Source: Lactiplantibacillus herbarum (GTDB taxonomy: Bacteria; Bacillota; Bacilli; Lactobacillales; Lactobacillaceae). From it: a stretch of DNA of 64,000 bases. The notes below the pieces were generated by a model, which saw only the letters and a list, made by a program, of their open reading frames with translations, searched no databases and was not told the origin of the DNA. Where the stretch lies: the NCBI RefSeq assembly GCF_001039045.1, contig NZ_LFEE01000001.1, positions 134,383-198,382 of the forward strand. Direction: 5' to 3'. The translations under genes and the position numbers were made by a program. This document shows, piece by piece, positions 27,383-34,469 of this stretch (positions within the stretch are counted from its first letter, which is position 1; the number at the start of each line of letters is the position of its first letter).

Positions 27383-28144
27383 GTGGAAACATTAGTTTTA
27401 AAGTTGGTAGATAAGAAACATTTGAATTCTTTTTTGAGATATGGAGAATTACATTTTGGTTCAACAGATTCATATAGAGAAATTGAAGAAATCAATGGAA
27501 ATATTGGTATTGGAGATAGAAATGAGGGTGTTTTTAATCCAGCGGTAAAATATACTGGTTTTTATCCTCATAAGACTTTATTAGGATTACCAAATAATGT
27601 AAGTCTAAAGTATCCTGCAAACATATTTTGTGTGGTACAAATTCATCCAGGGATAGAAACAGACAGTAGAATTAAACGAGATGTGATTATTAATTTATAT
27701 GATTCACTAATGAGTGATACACAATATGAAAAAACAATTGTTGGGTTTAAAAATTTTAATATTGTTAGTGATAGAATAGTCCAACGATTAAATAAGTTTT
27801 ACGCAAATGGACCTTTGAGACAATTGAGGGGGCCAATCCATTATGTAGAGCGAGGATACATGGCAGAAGAAGCTCAGAATATTGCCATGACATCTGAGTT
27901 TAGTGGTATTCAGCCGAGAATAGGCTCGGTATTAGCAGCAAACTTAGTGAAAGAAAATAAGTTTTTAGGTGAATATGAATATAGATTTATATTATTTCCT
28001 ACAGAAGGAGGTTTAAAAATCTTAAAAAGAAGTCATAATAATATCAGAATTGGTGATTTGAGGAAACAAACAATCGTTATTGGTGATTCAATAGAGGACC
28101 TGATAAATGCAGTTGAAATTTCGTTTAATACGAAAGTTGATTAA
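27383..28144 (+). CDS. AT-rich gene of unknown function, possible partner of the gene at 25782
   Basis: A 253-residue protein without membrane segments or signal peptide. I do not recognise it with confidence. The N-terminal stretch LRYGELHFGSTDSYREIEE and the following GIGDRNEGV resemble the start of DUF2971-type proteins, found in defence islands and phage genomes, and loosely recall DarT-like entry motifs; this is a weak similarity by eye. It starts at a GTG at 27383 with AAGGGGTTTAGG upstream. AT content and codon use match the gene at 25782, 137 bases upstream on the same strand, so the two were probably acquired together. A strong bidirectional terminator closes the unit. Confidence 0.55.
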   Translation: METLVLKLVDKKHLNSFLRYGELHFGSTDSYREIEEINGNIGIGDRNEGVFNPAVKYTGFYPHKTLLGLPNNVSLKYPANIFCVVQIHPGIETDSRIKRDVIINLYDSLMSDTQYEKTIVGFKNFNIVSDRIVQRLNKFYANGPLRQLRGPIHYVERGYMAEEAQNIAMTSEFSGIQPRIGSVLAANLVKENKFLGEYEYRFILFPTEGGLKILKRSHNNIRIGDLRKQTIVIGDSIEDLINAVEISFNTKVD

Positions 28145-28156
28145 TACCTAATAAAT

Positions 28157-28197
28157 AAGAAACCGGATACCTCTATCAAATGGATATCCGGTTTCTT
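28157..28197. terminator. Terminator closing the AT-rich unit
   Basis: AAGAAACCGGATA and TATCCGGTTTCTT form a perfect 13-bp stem with a 15-nt loop; the A and T runs at the ends allow use on both strands. Confidence 0.85.
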
Positions 28198-28214
28198 TAC
28201 TTCGTTAAGAATAG

Positions 28215-28593
28215 CTATATCTTAATCAATTCTACAGTTTGTTTGCCAGATGTGTTATTAGCGTATGAGTGTGATGGTGTATTGCGTGAGCTCTTGGCAC
28301 GGATACTAGTTGCTGATGAGGATTTCTTTGCAGCGTTTTTCTCAGGATGGATGGACCCATGATGAGCTGCTTGCGGAGCTATACCGATTTTATCACATGC
28401 TACTAATCTGGGGCGGTGTCTTTTTCCCGAAGATGACTTGAATGCGGATGAAGGTGATTCTGTTGTCGACATTTTGACTGCAGAATTGATTGGATTGCTG
28501 TCAAAATGGGTGAAACAGGGGTGTGAAGCAACACTAGAACAGGTTACGCAGATGATGCAGAAGGCGCTAACGGTAGTGACTGATTCCATATAA
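28215..28593 (+). pseudogene. Decayed regulator-like gene, C-terminal part only
   Basis: One reading frame runs from about 28215 to a TAA at 28591-28593 but is broken by two stop codons in tandem at 28360-28365. Before the break it reads VLRELLARILVADEDFFAAF; after it, AELIGLLSKWVKQGCEATLE and QMMQKALTVVTDSI. Both pieces look like the helical C-terminal domain of a TetR-type regulator. The DNA-binding half is missing. GC content is like the main chromosome, so it probably predates the AT-rich insert, which may have truncated it. The family call is by eye and moderate. Confidence 0.4.
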
Positions 28594-28675
28594 TCACCAC
28601 ACTGATATGGCAGAAGTAATCATCTAAGTTAAAATTGGTACTGATTTAGAAAGTTATTTTTACCAATATAATTGA

Positions 28676-29392
28676 CTATTTTAATAAAAATCCCTGTCGC
28701 TGTAATGCCGCCAACAATTCCCCACGTTTAGTCGGAGTAGTCCCAGCTCCATTAGTCAAAAGGTGTGTGAATGATTCGACGCGTTTGTTAGTATCGCGCA
28801 TTGCATAATACTCACGAATGACGTCATCATAACTGTCCCATTGATTCTGCCAATCTTCTGGAAGTTGGTAGGTATTTTCAAACGACATCAGATCTTGCGG
28901 CATACGTGGTTTAAGTTGTGGTTGCTGATCAGGATAGCCAACGATAACGCCACAGATTGGGAATACTAACGGTGGTAAGTTCAGAAGTTTGATCAACTGC
29001 ATGGGATCATTCAAAATACTGCCCAGAATGACGGTTCCTAAGTCCATACTTTCAGCAGTAGCAACCAAATTTTGTGCAGCTAACAGTGTATCAGAAGCGC
29101 CTTGAATGAATTTATCCGCGGTATGAAGGCCACTGGTATCGTGTTGATCAGCGGCTAAAGCGGCGCGATGATGATCGACTAGGAAAATCAACAACTCACC
29201 GTTACCGTCAATATAGGATTGTTTACTGATTCCGGCAATCTGTTGGCGTAAGCGGTGATCGGTGATGTGAATGATACTAAATGATTGCAGGAAATGTGAC
29301 GTAGCTGTATTTTGGGCAGCTGTAATGAGTTGTTGCAATATTGGTTTTCCGATTGGTTGGTCGGTGAATTGACGGATTGTACGGTGAGTCAT
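28676..29392 (-). CDS. NADPH-dependent nitroreductase-family flavoprotein (NfrA-like)
   Basis: An FMN enzyme that reduces nitro or other substrates with NAD(P)H. The N-terminal HRTIRQFTDQPI, the central ASDTLLAAQNLVATAESMDLG and LGSILNDP, and the C-terminal PRMPQDLMSFENTY match the NfrA/FRP branch of the nitroreductases. 238 residues. The frame opens at a GTG at 29401, but the ATG at 29392 has proper spacing from AAGGAG. No clear operon partner. Natural substrate unknown. The fatty-acid enone reductase at 37353 belongs to another branch of the same superfamily. Confidence 0.85.
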   Translation of the reverse strand: MTHRTIRQFTDQPIGKPILQQLITAAQNTATSHFLQSFSIIHITDHRLRQQIAGISKQSYIDGNGELLIFLVDHHRAALAADQHDTSGLHTADKFIQGASDTLLAAQNLVATAESMDLGTVILGSILNDPMQLIKLLNLPPLVFPICGVIVGYPDQQPQLKPRMPQDLMSFENTYQLPEDWQNQWDSYDDVIREYYAMRDTNKRVESFTHLLTNGAGTTPTKRGELLAALQRQGFLLK

Positions 29393-29452
29393 GCGAGTCA
29401 CTCCTTCGAAATTATATAAATAGTATTTTAGCTGTCTTTTTTGAAATCGACT

Positions 29453-29863
29453 CTAATTTGTCTCTTTATTTAAAATAAATTCAATAAAGGCGTCTGTAGT
29501 GCCATGGAATCTAGCGACGTGTTCCATAAGATAAAAACTGCTGGTTTCTTCGGGATCATCAGTTTTCCCGGTCGTATCAAGTATGTAAATTCTTTTGTGT
29601 AGCGCGGTGGCGATGCCGAATTCAATATTTGATCCTTTTCCACCTGGAAAGATAAAAACGAAAAAATCACAATTTATGAGTCCTTGATATTCTTGCTCAG
29701 CAATATCATGAAGCTGATCTAAATTAGGCTGTTGGGTGTTTTTAGCCCAATCATAAGTGCGTATTAATCCCGTATTTTCAATTTTCCGGGAGATATCAGT
29801 GATTAGAGTGAGCAATCTGAAAGAACCGGCAATATAGAATCGTTTTGGATTAGAAACAGTCAC
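29453..29863 (-). CDS. Nucleoside 2-deoxyribosyltransferase-like protein
   Basis: A 136-residue protein with the fold of nucleoside 2-deoxyribosyltransferases: FYIAGSFR at the N-terminus, a central DW pair (RTYDWAKN), a Cys-Asp segment INCDFFVFIFPGGKG, and SNIEFGIATAL, where the Glu is the catalytic nucleophile in the family. These enzymes swap bases between deoxynucleosides; some relatives hydrolyse nucleotides. The GTG at 29863 behind AGGAGGTG is a clear start; the longer frame to 29926 is not needed. The gene is divergent from the uracil-DNA glycosylase-like gene, with which it shares an 80-base promoter region. Confidence 0.75.
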   Translation of the reverse strand: MTVSNPKRFYIAGSFRLLTLITDISRKIENTGLIRTYDWAKNTQQPNLDQLHDIAEQEYQGLINCDFFVFIFPGGKGSNIEFGIATALHKRIYILDTTGKTDDPEETSSFYLMEHVARFHGTTDAFIEFILNKETN

Positions 29864-29945
29864 TGCTACACCTCCTAGAATTTGTTTTACAGTCACCAGT
29901 GTAAAAGTAGTGTGGGCCAGGTACAAGTGAAAACATAAACACTTG

Positions 29946-30614
29946 ATGGATTTTGCTTGTAAAATAGCAAAGGGGTATCATTATTATATAAAGAAAAATA
30001 TCCGAATTATTAAGAATCGCAGGTGTCCAATCATCACAACTATCGAAGAAATTACGCAAGCAATTATAAATGATCCAGATAACGCCGAATACACCGCTAA
30101 GGGCTGGATTCCACTGTTTCACGTCCTACCAACGGCTACGATATTGGTAATCAGCCAAGCTCCTGGGCGCATTGCGCAGACTACGGAAACGTACTTCAAC
30201 GATGCGAGTGGGGATCGGTTACGTGACTGGATGGGTGTGACACGTGATCAATTCTATAATAGTGATCGAATTGCAGTCATGCCCCTCGACTTCTACTACC
30301 CTGGTAAGGGCAAGAGTGGCGATTTGCCACCACGCAAGGGTTTCATGGATAAATGGCACGAAGCCTTGCTAGAGATGATGCCAAACGTCCAGTTAACGCT
30401 ATTAGTGGGCCAGTATGCCATCAAAGCCTACCTCGGACGGGAACGGCAGAAGACGCTAACAGCAACGGTTCAAAATTATCAGGATTATTTGCCAGCATAC
30501 TTCCCATTAGTACACCCATCACCGTTAAACTACGGCTGGCAGAAGAAAAATCCGTGGTTCCAAGAAGATGTGGTTCCTGATTTACAAGCACGAGTTAAAG
30601 TAGCACTTAAATAG
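29946..30614 (+). CDS. Uracil-DNA glycosylase superfamily protein
   Basis: A base-excision repair-type protein of the uracil-DNA glycosylase superfamily. Motif 1 is in VISQAPGR near residue 75, and the C-terminal motif HPSPLN carries the catalytic-loop His. The conserved region starts only at about residue 30 (TTIEEITQ). The listed start is the ATG at 29946, but a promoter (TTGCTT 29953, TATCAT 29976) lies over it, so the real start is probably further down. The only ribosome site-like AGGTG there (30021) precedes two ATC codons at 30030 and 30033. A non-standard ATC or ATT start is therefore possible. Confidence 0.75.
   Translation: MDFACKIAKGYHYYIKKNIRIIKNRRCPIITTIEEITQAIINDPDNAEYTAKGWIPLFHVLPTATILVISQAPGRIAQTTETYFNDASGDRLRDWMGVTRDQFYNSDRIAVMPLDFYYPGKGKSGDLPPRKGFMDKWHEALLEMMPNVQLTLLVGQYAIKAYLGRERQKTLTATVQNYQDYLPAYFPLVHPSPLNYGWQKKNPWFQEDVVPDLQARVKVALK
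29953..29981 (+). promoter_or_regulatory. Promoter of the uracil-DNA glycosylase-like gene
   Basis: TTGCTT (29953-29958) and TATCAT (29976-29981) are 17 bp apart, placing the transcript start near 29988, downstream of both ATG/TTG candidate starts. Confidence 0.45.
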
Positions 30615-30652
30615 CGCGTATTATCCTAATTAATATTAAATATATTATTTCA

Positions 30653-30704
30653 AAAAACAGGATTCCATACCAGTCTCAATATGACTGACATGAAATCCTG
30701 TTTT
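30653..30704. terminator. Bidirectional terminator
   Basis: AAAACAGGATT and AATCCTGTTTT are perfect arms with further pairing inside (CAT/ATG, AGT/ACT). It separates two convergent genes. Confidence 0.8.
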
Positions 30705-30715
30705 CAATTATCTAA

Positions 30716-31015
30716 TTAATTAAGCCCTGCAGTCATAGTTACTGCCGCAGTACCCCAATAGTAATTTGAGGTTAAAGCAGTTTGCTGATATAGCGTGTTG
30801 ATAGCTTTAAGTGGTCGTTTTAAATGTTGTCGCGCTGCGCGTGTGGTAACGCCATTTACCTTAGTTGCAACGCTCAAATAATTCCCCGTTTTATCTAATT
30901 CTTGTGCACAAGCAAGTAAGTCTTCCCGTAACTTAGCATCCTCAGCAACTTCTGGATCATTATAAGCTGCGCCGATTTGTTGTAACAAGCGCTCAGCCTT
31001 TTTATTATTTAACAT
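30716..31015 (-). CDS. Bacteriocin immunity protein-like (enterocin A immunity family)
   Basis: A 99-residue, all-helical, charged protein. The pattern AERLLQQIGAAYNDPEV, LLACAQELDKTGNY, then LKRPLKAINTLYQQTAL matches the four-helix enterocin A immunity family (EntA_Immun), which protects cells from class IIa bacteriocins acting on the mannose PTS. Starts at an ATG at 31015 with GGGGAGATG. No bacteriocin precursor with a double-glycine leader and no transporter is next to it, so it is an orphan immunity gene or has another role. Confidence 0.6.
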   Translation of the reverse strand: MLNNKKAERLLQQIGAAYNDPEVAEDAKLREDLLACAQELDKTGNYLSVATKVNGVTTRAARQHLKRPLKAINTLYQQTALTSNYYWGTAAVTMTAGLN

Positions 31016-31136
31016 TCAATCATCTCCCCATATGTTGGGAGTATAGCACATTAAATTTATAAAAATCATTTTATTCCTAAACGTACAATTATTGGTGATA
31101 AACGTTAATTTAGGATAATCAGTTCCAACTATAAAA

Positions 31137-31176
31137 CCCCTTTAGAACCAGCTAAATACGCTGATACTAAAGGGGG
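31137..31176 (-). terminator. Terminator of the FusB-type gene
   Basis: On the minus strand CTAAAGGGG follows CCCCTTTAG (9-bp perfect stem, 22-nt loop) and leads into TTTT. Confidence 0.7.
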
Positions 31177-31194
31177 ATTGTGATTAATTTAAGA

Positions 31195-31842
31195 TTAACG
31201 TTTCGGTCGCACTACCGCCAAAAAATCGGTTAGTGACTGCGGGTCTGTCAATTGGCGGTTACACTGAGCGCTGTCACGACAAATGTAGTTACCGTTACGC
31301 GTGTAGGTTCCACGCCCGGATGATTTAGTCGTCGACATAAAGAGCGCGACGCTACCGATCGTCTGGCAGATTGCACAGAGACCCTTGACCGTTTGTGGTG
31401 CAAGGTCGCCTTGAATACCAATCAATTGATCATGGTAGGGGGCGACGAGATATTTCTTTTGACTACCGCTATCGTTCCAGCCTAGGTACGTTAATTCATG
31501 CAGTTCAAGCTCAGACCATGCTGGTTGATTGAGTTTCTTCACCTTACGGAACAACTTACTGAGCTGCTTGGTGCTAAGGGTTGGAAATGGAATCACCATT
31601 GGAATCAACGTTGCCAGCAATTGAGGTGCTTTTGCTCGCGTCAATCGTTCAGTTTCTAAGTAGTGTAGAAACGCTGTTGTCACAGGCTGTTCTGGCGGCA
31701 ATAACGGTGTAATCCGTGCGATTGCATTGGCGCGCATGACGGTACGGATTTGTAGGTCGTTGACGGCTAGTTCAGCACTGATGAGCTGATTAACTTGCTG
31801 GGTAATATAACTGTATTGATAGGCGGTAATTGTCGGTTTCAT
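31195..31842 (-). CDS. FusB/FusC-family EF-G-binding protein
   Basis: Members of this family bind elongation factor G and free it from ribosomes stalled by fusidic acid. The 215-residue length is typical. An N-terminal helical bundle (about residues 1-90) precedes a C-terminal domain with a four-cysteine zinc finger: Cys156, Cys159, Cys188 and Cys194 in LCAICQTIGSVALF and GNYICRDSAQCN. The ATG at 31842 is preceded by GAAAGG. Upstream lies an attenuator with a leader peptide (31854-31951), so expression is likely induced by ribosome stalling. Whether this chromosomal copy gives measurable fusidic acid resistance is unknown. Confidence 0.85.
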   Translation of the reverse strand: MKPTITAYQYSYITQQVNQLISAELAVNDLQIRTVMRANAIARITPLLPPEQPVTTAFLHYLETERLTRAKAPQLLATLIPMVIPFPTLSTKQLSKLFRKVKKLNQPAWSELELHELTYLGWNDSGSQKKYLVAPYHDQLIGIQGDLAPQTVKGLCAICQTIGSVALFMSTTKSSGRGTYTRNGNYICRDSAQCNRQLTDPQSLTDFLAVVRPKR

Positions 31843-31853
31843 AAATAAATGTT

Positions 31854-31930
31854 CCTTTCAGATTCAAACCAGACACTTCTCTGAAAGGTCGTGCAGAAAA
31901 GTGTCGCTAACTCGCAGCACTTTTCTGTAC
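31854..31930 (-). promoter_or_regulatory. Translational attenuator of the FusB-type gene
   Basis: In transcript order: segment 1 (31930-31918), segment 2 (31903-31891), segment 3 (31888-31872) and segment 4 (31861-31854). 1 pairs with 2 (10 bp perfect, extendable to 13), and 3 pairs with 4 (8 bp perfect); segment 4 contains the ribosome site GAAAGG. In the other fold, 2 pairs with 3 (31905-31894 with 31883-31872, 12 bp with one G-U), which frees the ribosome site. Confidence 0.75.
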
Positions 31931-31951
31931 AGATGACGATGCCATCATCAT
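31907..31951 (-). CDS. Leader peptide of the FusB-type gene
   Basis: A 14-residue reading frame, MMMASSSVQKSAAS, begins at an ATG at 31951 behind a strong AAGGAGATG site and ends with TAG. Its codons 9-12 lie over attenuator segment 1, so a ribosome stalled in or near them would melt the 1:2 stem and favour the open fold. The layout is that of leader peptides for inducible erm, cat and fusB genes. Three ATG codons in a row at the start are unusual. Confidence 0.7.
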   Translation of the reverse strand: MMMASSSVQKSAAS

Positions 31952-31995
31952 TAATCATCTCCTTGTGATCTACCAGTTTAGTGGCAGTGATAAAC

Positions 31996-32024
31996 AGTAT
32001 ATAAAAAGATGATTGGAATATCAA
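31996..32024 (-). promoter_or_regulatory. Promoter of the FusB-type leader transcript
   Basis: On the minus strand TTGATA (32024-32019) and TATACT (32001-31996) are 17 bp apart, a strong match. The start would be near 31989, leaving about 38 nt before the leader peptide. Confidence 0.7.
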
Positions 32025-32052
32025 TGGAGCTGTTTTGAGCTTGCAGTAAATT

Positions 32053-32877
32053 TTACTGTAAATAGCCATTTTGGCGATAATAGTAGTTACTTAAGTCAGT
32101 AATTACTTGGCGATTAATATTGGTTTCAGGTAGCAAAAAGTATAAATGATGAATAAGACTGACCCAATTATGTAGGCTGGCATTCATTGCTGAATTAGAC
32201 TTGGTGGTAGGGTGCCACAATAACTGATCCGTCGCACGTAGCCAATCGCTCAAGTCTGAATCTGTCAGCTTATTATGTTGTAAAGCCAGTAATAGTGGTT
32301 GTGCTAATCGCGGTTCTTCGTCAGCGATAAAAGGCTGTGTCTGACGAATAATGACGCCTTGTAGTTCGGTTAAAACCGCTTTAGATGATTGGTTAGGGAA
32401 TTCAGGATGTTGCCAAGCAGCACCTAGTAAATCACTACCATGAGCAATGCCGTGCGCCCAGCCTTTATCTTCGACGAAACCACGTTGATCATGTTCAGCA
32501 GATAAATAAGTTAGCGCATCGTTGAAAAATTGTTGCCGTTCAGTTAGAGATAGCCAGCCGGACTCAGCATCACTGAGAAGGATTTCAGTTGTTAATAGGG
32601 CGGTAAATGTCCGTAAAAAGACAAAATCATTAGTTGGTTGATCAATAGCTTTGAATAGCCAGTGTTCCTGTAAAAGTGGTTGAGCAATGTGCTGCCGCTG
32701 CTGGGGAGTAAAGGCGTGTTCTTCGAAGCCACGACAGAAGAGTGTGTAGACTAAACTATCCCGGATATCAGGATCGAGGTCACCGACGTGATTTAATAAG
32801 GTGGTGACTTGGATGTCTGTAAAATGTAAATCAGGTTTATTGAGGAGTGCTTGTAGTGAGTTAAAATTTTCTGACAT
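32053..32877 (-). CDS. DUF2785 family protein
   Basis: A 274-residue, mostly helical protein without membrane segments. The signature FVEDKGWAHGIAHGSDLLGA is typical of DUF2785, a family of unknown function widespread in Firmicutes. Length is normal. It starts at an ATG at 32877 with AAAGGTGATG upstream and ends about 30 bases before the FusB-type promoter. A parS site and a terminator lie upstream. No function can be inferred from the neighbours. Confidence 0.75.
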   Translation of the reverse strand: MSENFNSLQALLNKPDLHFTDIQVTTLLNHVGDLDPDIRDSLVYTLFCRGFEEHAFTPQQRQHIAQPLLQEHWLFKAIDQPTNDFVFLRTFTALLTTEILLSDAESGWLSLTERQQFFNDALTYLSAEHDQRGFVEDKGWAHGIAHGSDLLGAAWQHPEFPNQSSKAVLTELQGVIIRQTQPFIADEEPRLAQPLLLALQHNKLTDSDLSDWLRATDQLLWHPTTKSNSAMNASLHNWVSLIHHLYFLLPETNINRQVITDLSNYYYRQNGYLQ

Positions 32878-32949
32878 AAAATCATCACCTTTAGTTAATA
32901 TTGCTAGTTATTTTACGCTATTGCGGATAGCAATCAAAGTTTAGGAGAA

Positions 32950-32965
32950 TGTTTCACGTGAAACA
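32950..32965. promoter_or_regulatory. parS: parS site
   Basis: TGTTTCACGTGAAACA, an exact copy of the 16-bp ParB palindrome, between the DUF2785 and flavodoxin genes. Confidence 0.88.
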
Positions 32966-32988
32966 TAGCAATAATGATCATATTAAAT

Positions 32989-33030
32989 AGAACCACTGTA
33001 AACTTGAAAATCAGGTTTACAGTGGTTCTA
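32989..33030 (-). terminator. Terminator of the flavodoxin gene
   Basis: AGAACCACTGTAAAC and GTTTACAGTGGTTCT form a perfect 15-bp stem around an 11-base loop just behind the flavodoxin stop codon. T-runs are short on both sides. Confidence 0.7.
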
Positions 33031-33046
33031 TTAAGGGTGATTTTAG

Positions 33047-33472
33047 TTATTCTGCCAACATCTTCCGCGCAAAATCCTTTACGTCTGTAATCTGATCGTC
33101 CTTCAGAACCCCGCCGGATTGGCCAAGGATTTTCATTCCTTTGCCACCCATCACTTTGTGAAAGTGACCGATCACGGGAATGCCTTTGTCTGCAGCAATC
33201 TTGGTCAAAGCTTTGTCGGTGACCATTTCAGGACCGCCAGAAGTAGTGAAGAGGGCGATCTGTTTCACCTTTGTTGGATCGAGCGTATCCATGAATGCTG
33301 AGGCAGCTTTGTCCGGTTTCATAAAGTAGGTGCCACCACCGAAGAATAAAGTGTCAGCCTGTTCGACAGGTGTGTTGGTACTCTGAGCTGCTACACCAGC
33401 AATGGCTGCAATCTGTTCTGCAAATGCCTTAGTATTACCGTTACGTGTTTGATAACGAACTGCGATTGTCAT
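33047..33472 (-). CDS. Flavodoxin family protein
   Basis: A 141-residue flavodoxin-fold protein. The phosphate-binding loop of FMN is seen in RYQTRNGNTKAFAEQIA; FFGGGTYFMKPD and LFTTSGGPEM correspond to the other flavin loops. It may carry electrons or reduce quinones; the partner is unknown. It starts at an ATG at 33472 behind GGAGGGATTCAC and appears to be transcribed alone. Confidence 0.8.
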   Translation of the reverse strand: MTIAVRYQTRNGNTKAFAEQIAAIAGVAAQSTNTPVEQADTLFFGGGTYFMKPDKAASAFMDTLDPTKVKQIALFTTSGGPEMVTDKALTKIAADKGIPVIGHFHKVMGGKGMKILGQSGGVLKDDQITDVKDFARKMLAE

Positions 33473-33689
33473 GTGAATCCCTCCATAAAATTAATCAGAA
33501 TTATTAAAAGATTGTTTTGAGAAAGTCTACCTAAATTGGTAATCTATGGATAGAACTAAATTAAGTATAAGTCGTCTTGTAATCGATTACAAAGTCGTTT
33601 GGTTATAAATTAGATAGTAGGGTTAATAGCTTTCACTGGTCCACAGATTGTTAGTACTGGTGGAGTCATATTCAACAGAGAGGTTAGGG

Positions 33690-33905
33690 ATGAAAGGCAA
33701 ACGATGGTGGCTGCTGAACGGAGGAGTCGGGATTATCGTATTTTTTGGAATTGTGCTTATCTTGGTGCGCCAAGTTGATGGTGCTGGGCACGTTGAAACA
33801 CCAGCTTCAAGATTATTAGCAATCGCAACCTTAGTCGGCTTTTTCATGCTAATAGTGGTTATCGAAGTGATCGTACATCTGATTATTAAAGCATTTAAAC
33901 GGTAA
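33690..33905 (+). CDS. Small two-span membrane protein (DUF3923-like)
   Basis: A 71-residue protein with two membrane helices (about residues 5-24 and 42-65), separated by an extracellular-type loop RQVDGAGHVETP. The loop pattern resembles DUF3923 proteins, whose function is unknown. The frame extends back to 33648, but the ATG at 33690 directly follows AGAGGTTAGGG and gives a clean N-terminus MKGKRWWLLNGG. The GNAT gene follows 36 bases later and may share its transcript. Confidence 0.65.
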   Translation: MKGKRWWLLNGGVGIIVFFGIVLILVRQVDGAGHVETPASRLLAIATLVGFFMLIVVIEVIVHLIIKAFKR

Positions 33906-33941
33906 ACTAGGCATTATTTGATACCAGATAGGAGAATTGAA

Positions 33942-34409
33942 ATGAAATTTGAACGATTAACGCAAAGTAATGCGCAATTGATTGCGGATCATTGGCACTA
34001 CCCAGATGAGTATGCGTTTTATGACGCGACTGCTGATCCTGAAGACTACGAGGAATTAGTAACGCCGGAGCAACGTGGCACTAATTATTATCAAGCTCTT
34101 GAACAAAATCAGTTGATTGGCTATTTTGTTGTTGAAGCAACGGATAATATGGATGAAGTCGAAGTTGGCTTGGGAATGGCGCCAGATTTAACCGGTCAGG
34201 GAAACGGCATGGCATTTGTTCGCAACGTCATCAATGAGGTCCTGCTACAGCAACATCCTAGTCGAATTGTACTGGACGTTGCTAAGTTCAACGTCCGCGC
34301 CCAGACTGTCTATCAGCGATTAGGATTTCAAGTCAGTGGTGAACATCTGCAAGCAACCAACGGCGGACACTATCCATTTGTGCAAATGATTCAGAAATAC
34401 CCACAGTAG
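33942..34409 (+). CDS. GNAT family N-acetyltransferase
   Basis: Transfers an acetyl group from acetyl-CoA to an unknown amine. 155 residues. Motif A is degenerate but readable in APDLTGQGNGMAFVRNVI; the C-terminal part ARFNVRAQTVYQRLGF (VAKFNVRAQTVYQRLGFQ) is the usual motif B region. The ATG at 33942 has an AGGAG site; the upstream ATG at 33918 does not. The metallophosphoesterase gene follows 60 bases later. Confidence 0.8.
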   Translation: MKFERLTQSNAQLIADHWHYPDEYAFYDATADPEDYEELVTPEQRGTNYYQALEQNQLIGYFVVEATDNMDEVEVGLGMAPDLTGQGNGMAFVRNVINEVLLQQHPSRIVLDVAKFNVRAQTVYQRLGFQVSGEHLQATNGGHYPFVQMIQKYPQ

Positions 34410-34469
34410 TTTACGAAGCGTGCAGTTCAGTAGTATGCTGGGGTTACCGATTACGAAAGAAGTGAGTCG

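Noticed and set aside
28215-28589. 124-codon open frame on the minus strand
   Set aside because: It runs opposite to a better protein-like frame (the TetR-like remnant), has an odd composition rich in Ser, Cys and Thr, and lacks a ribosome site.
31839-32069. 76-codon open frame over the FusB leader
   Set aside because: No ribosome site, runs through the promoter and attenuator; the 14-codon leader frame explains the region better.
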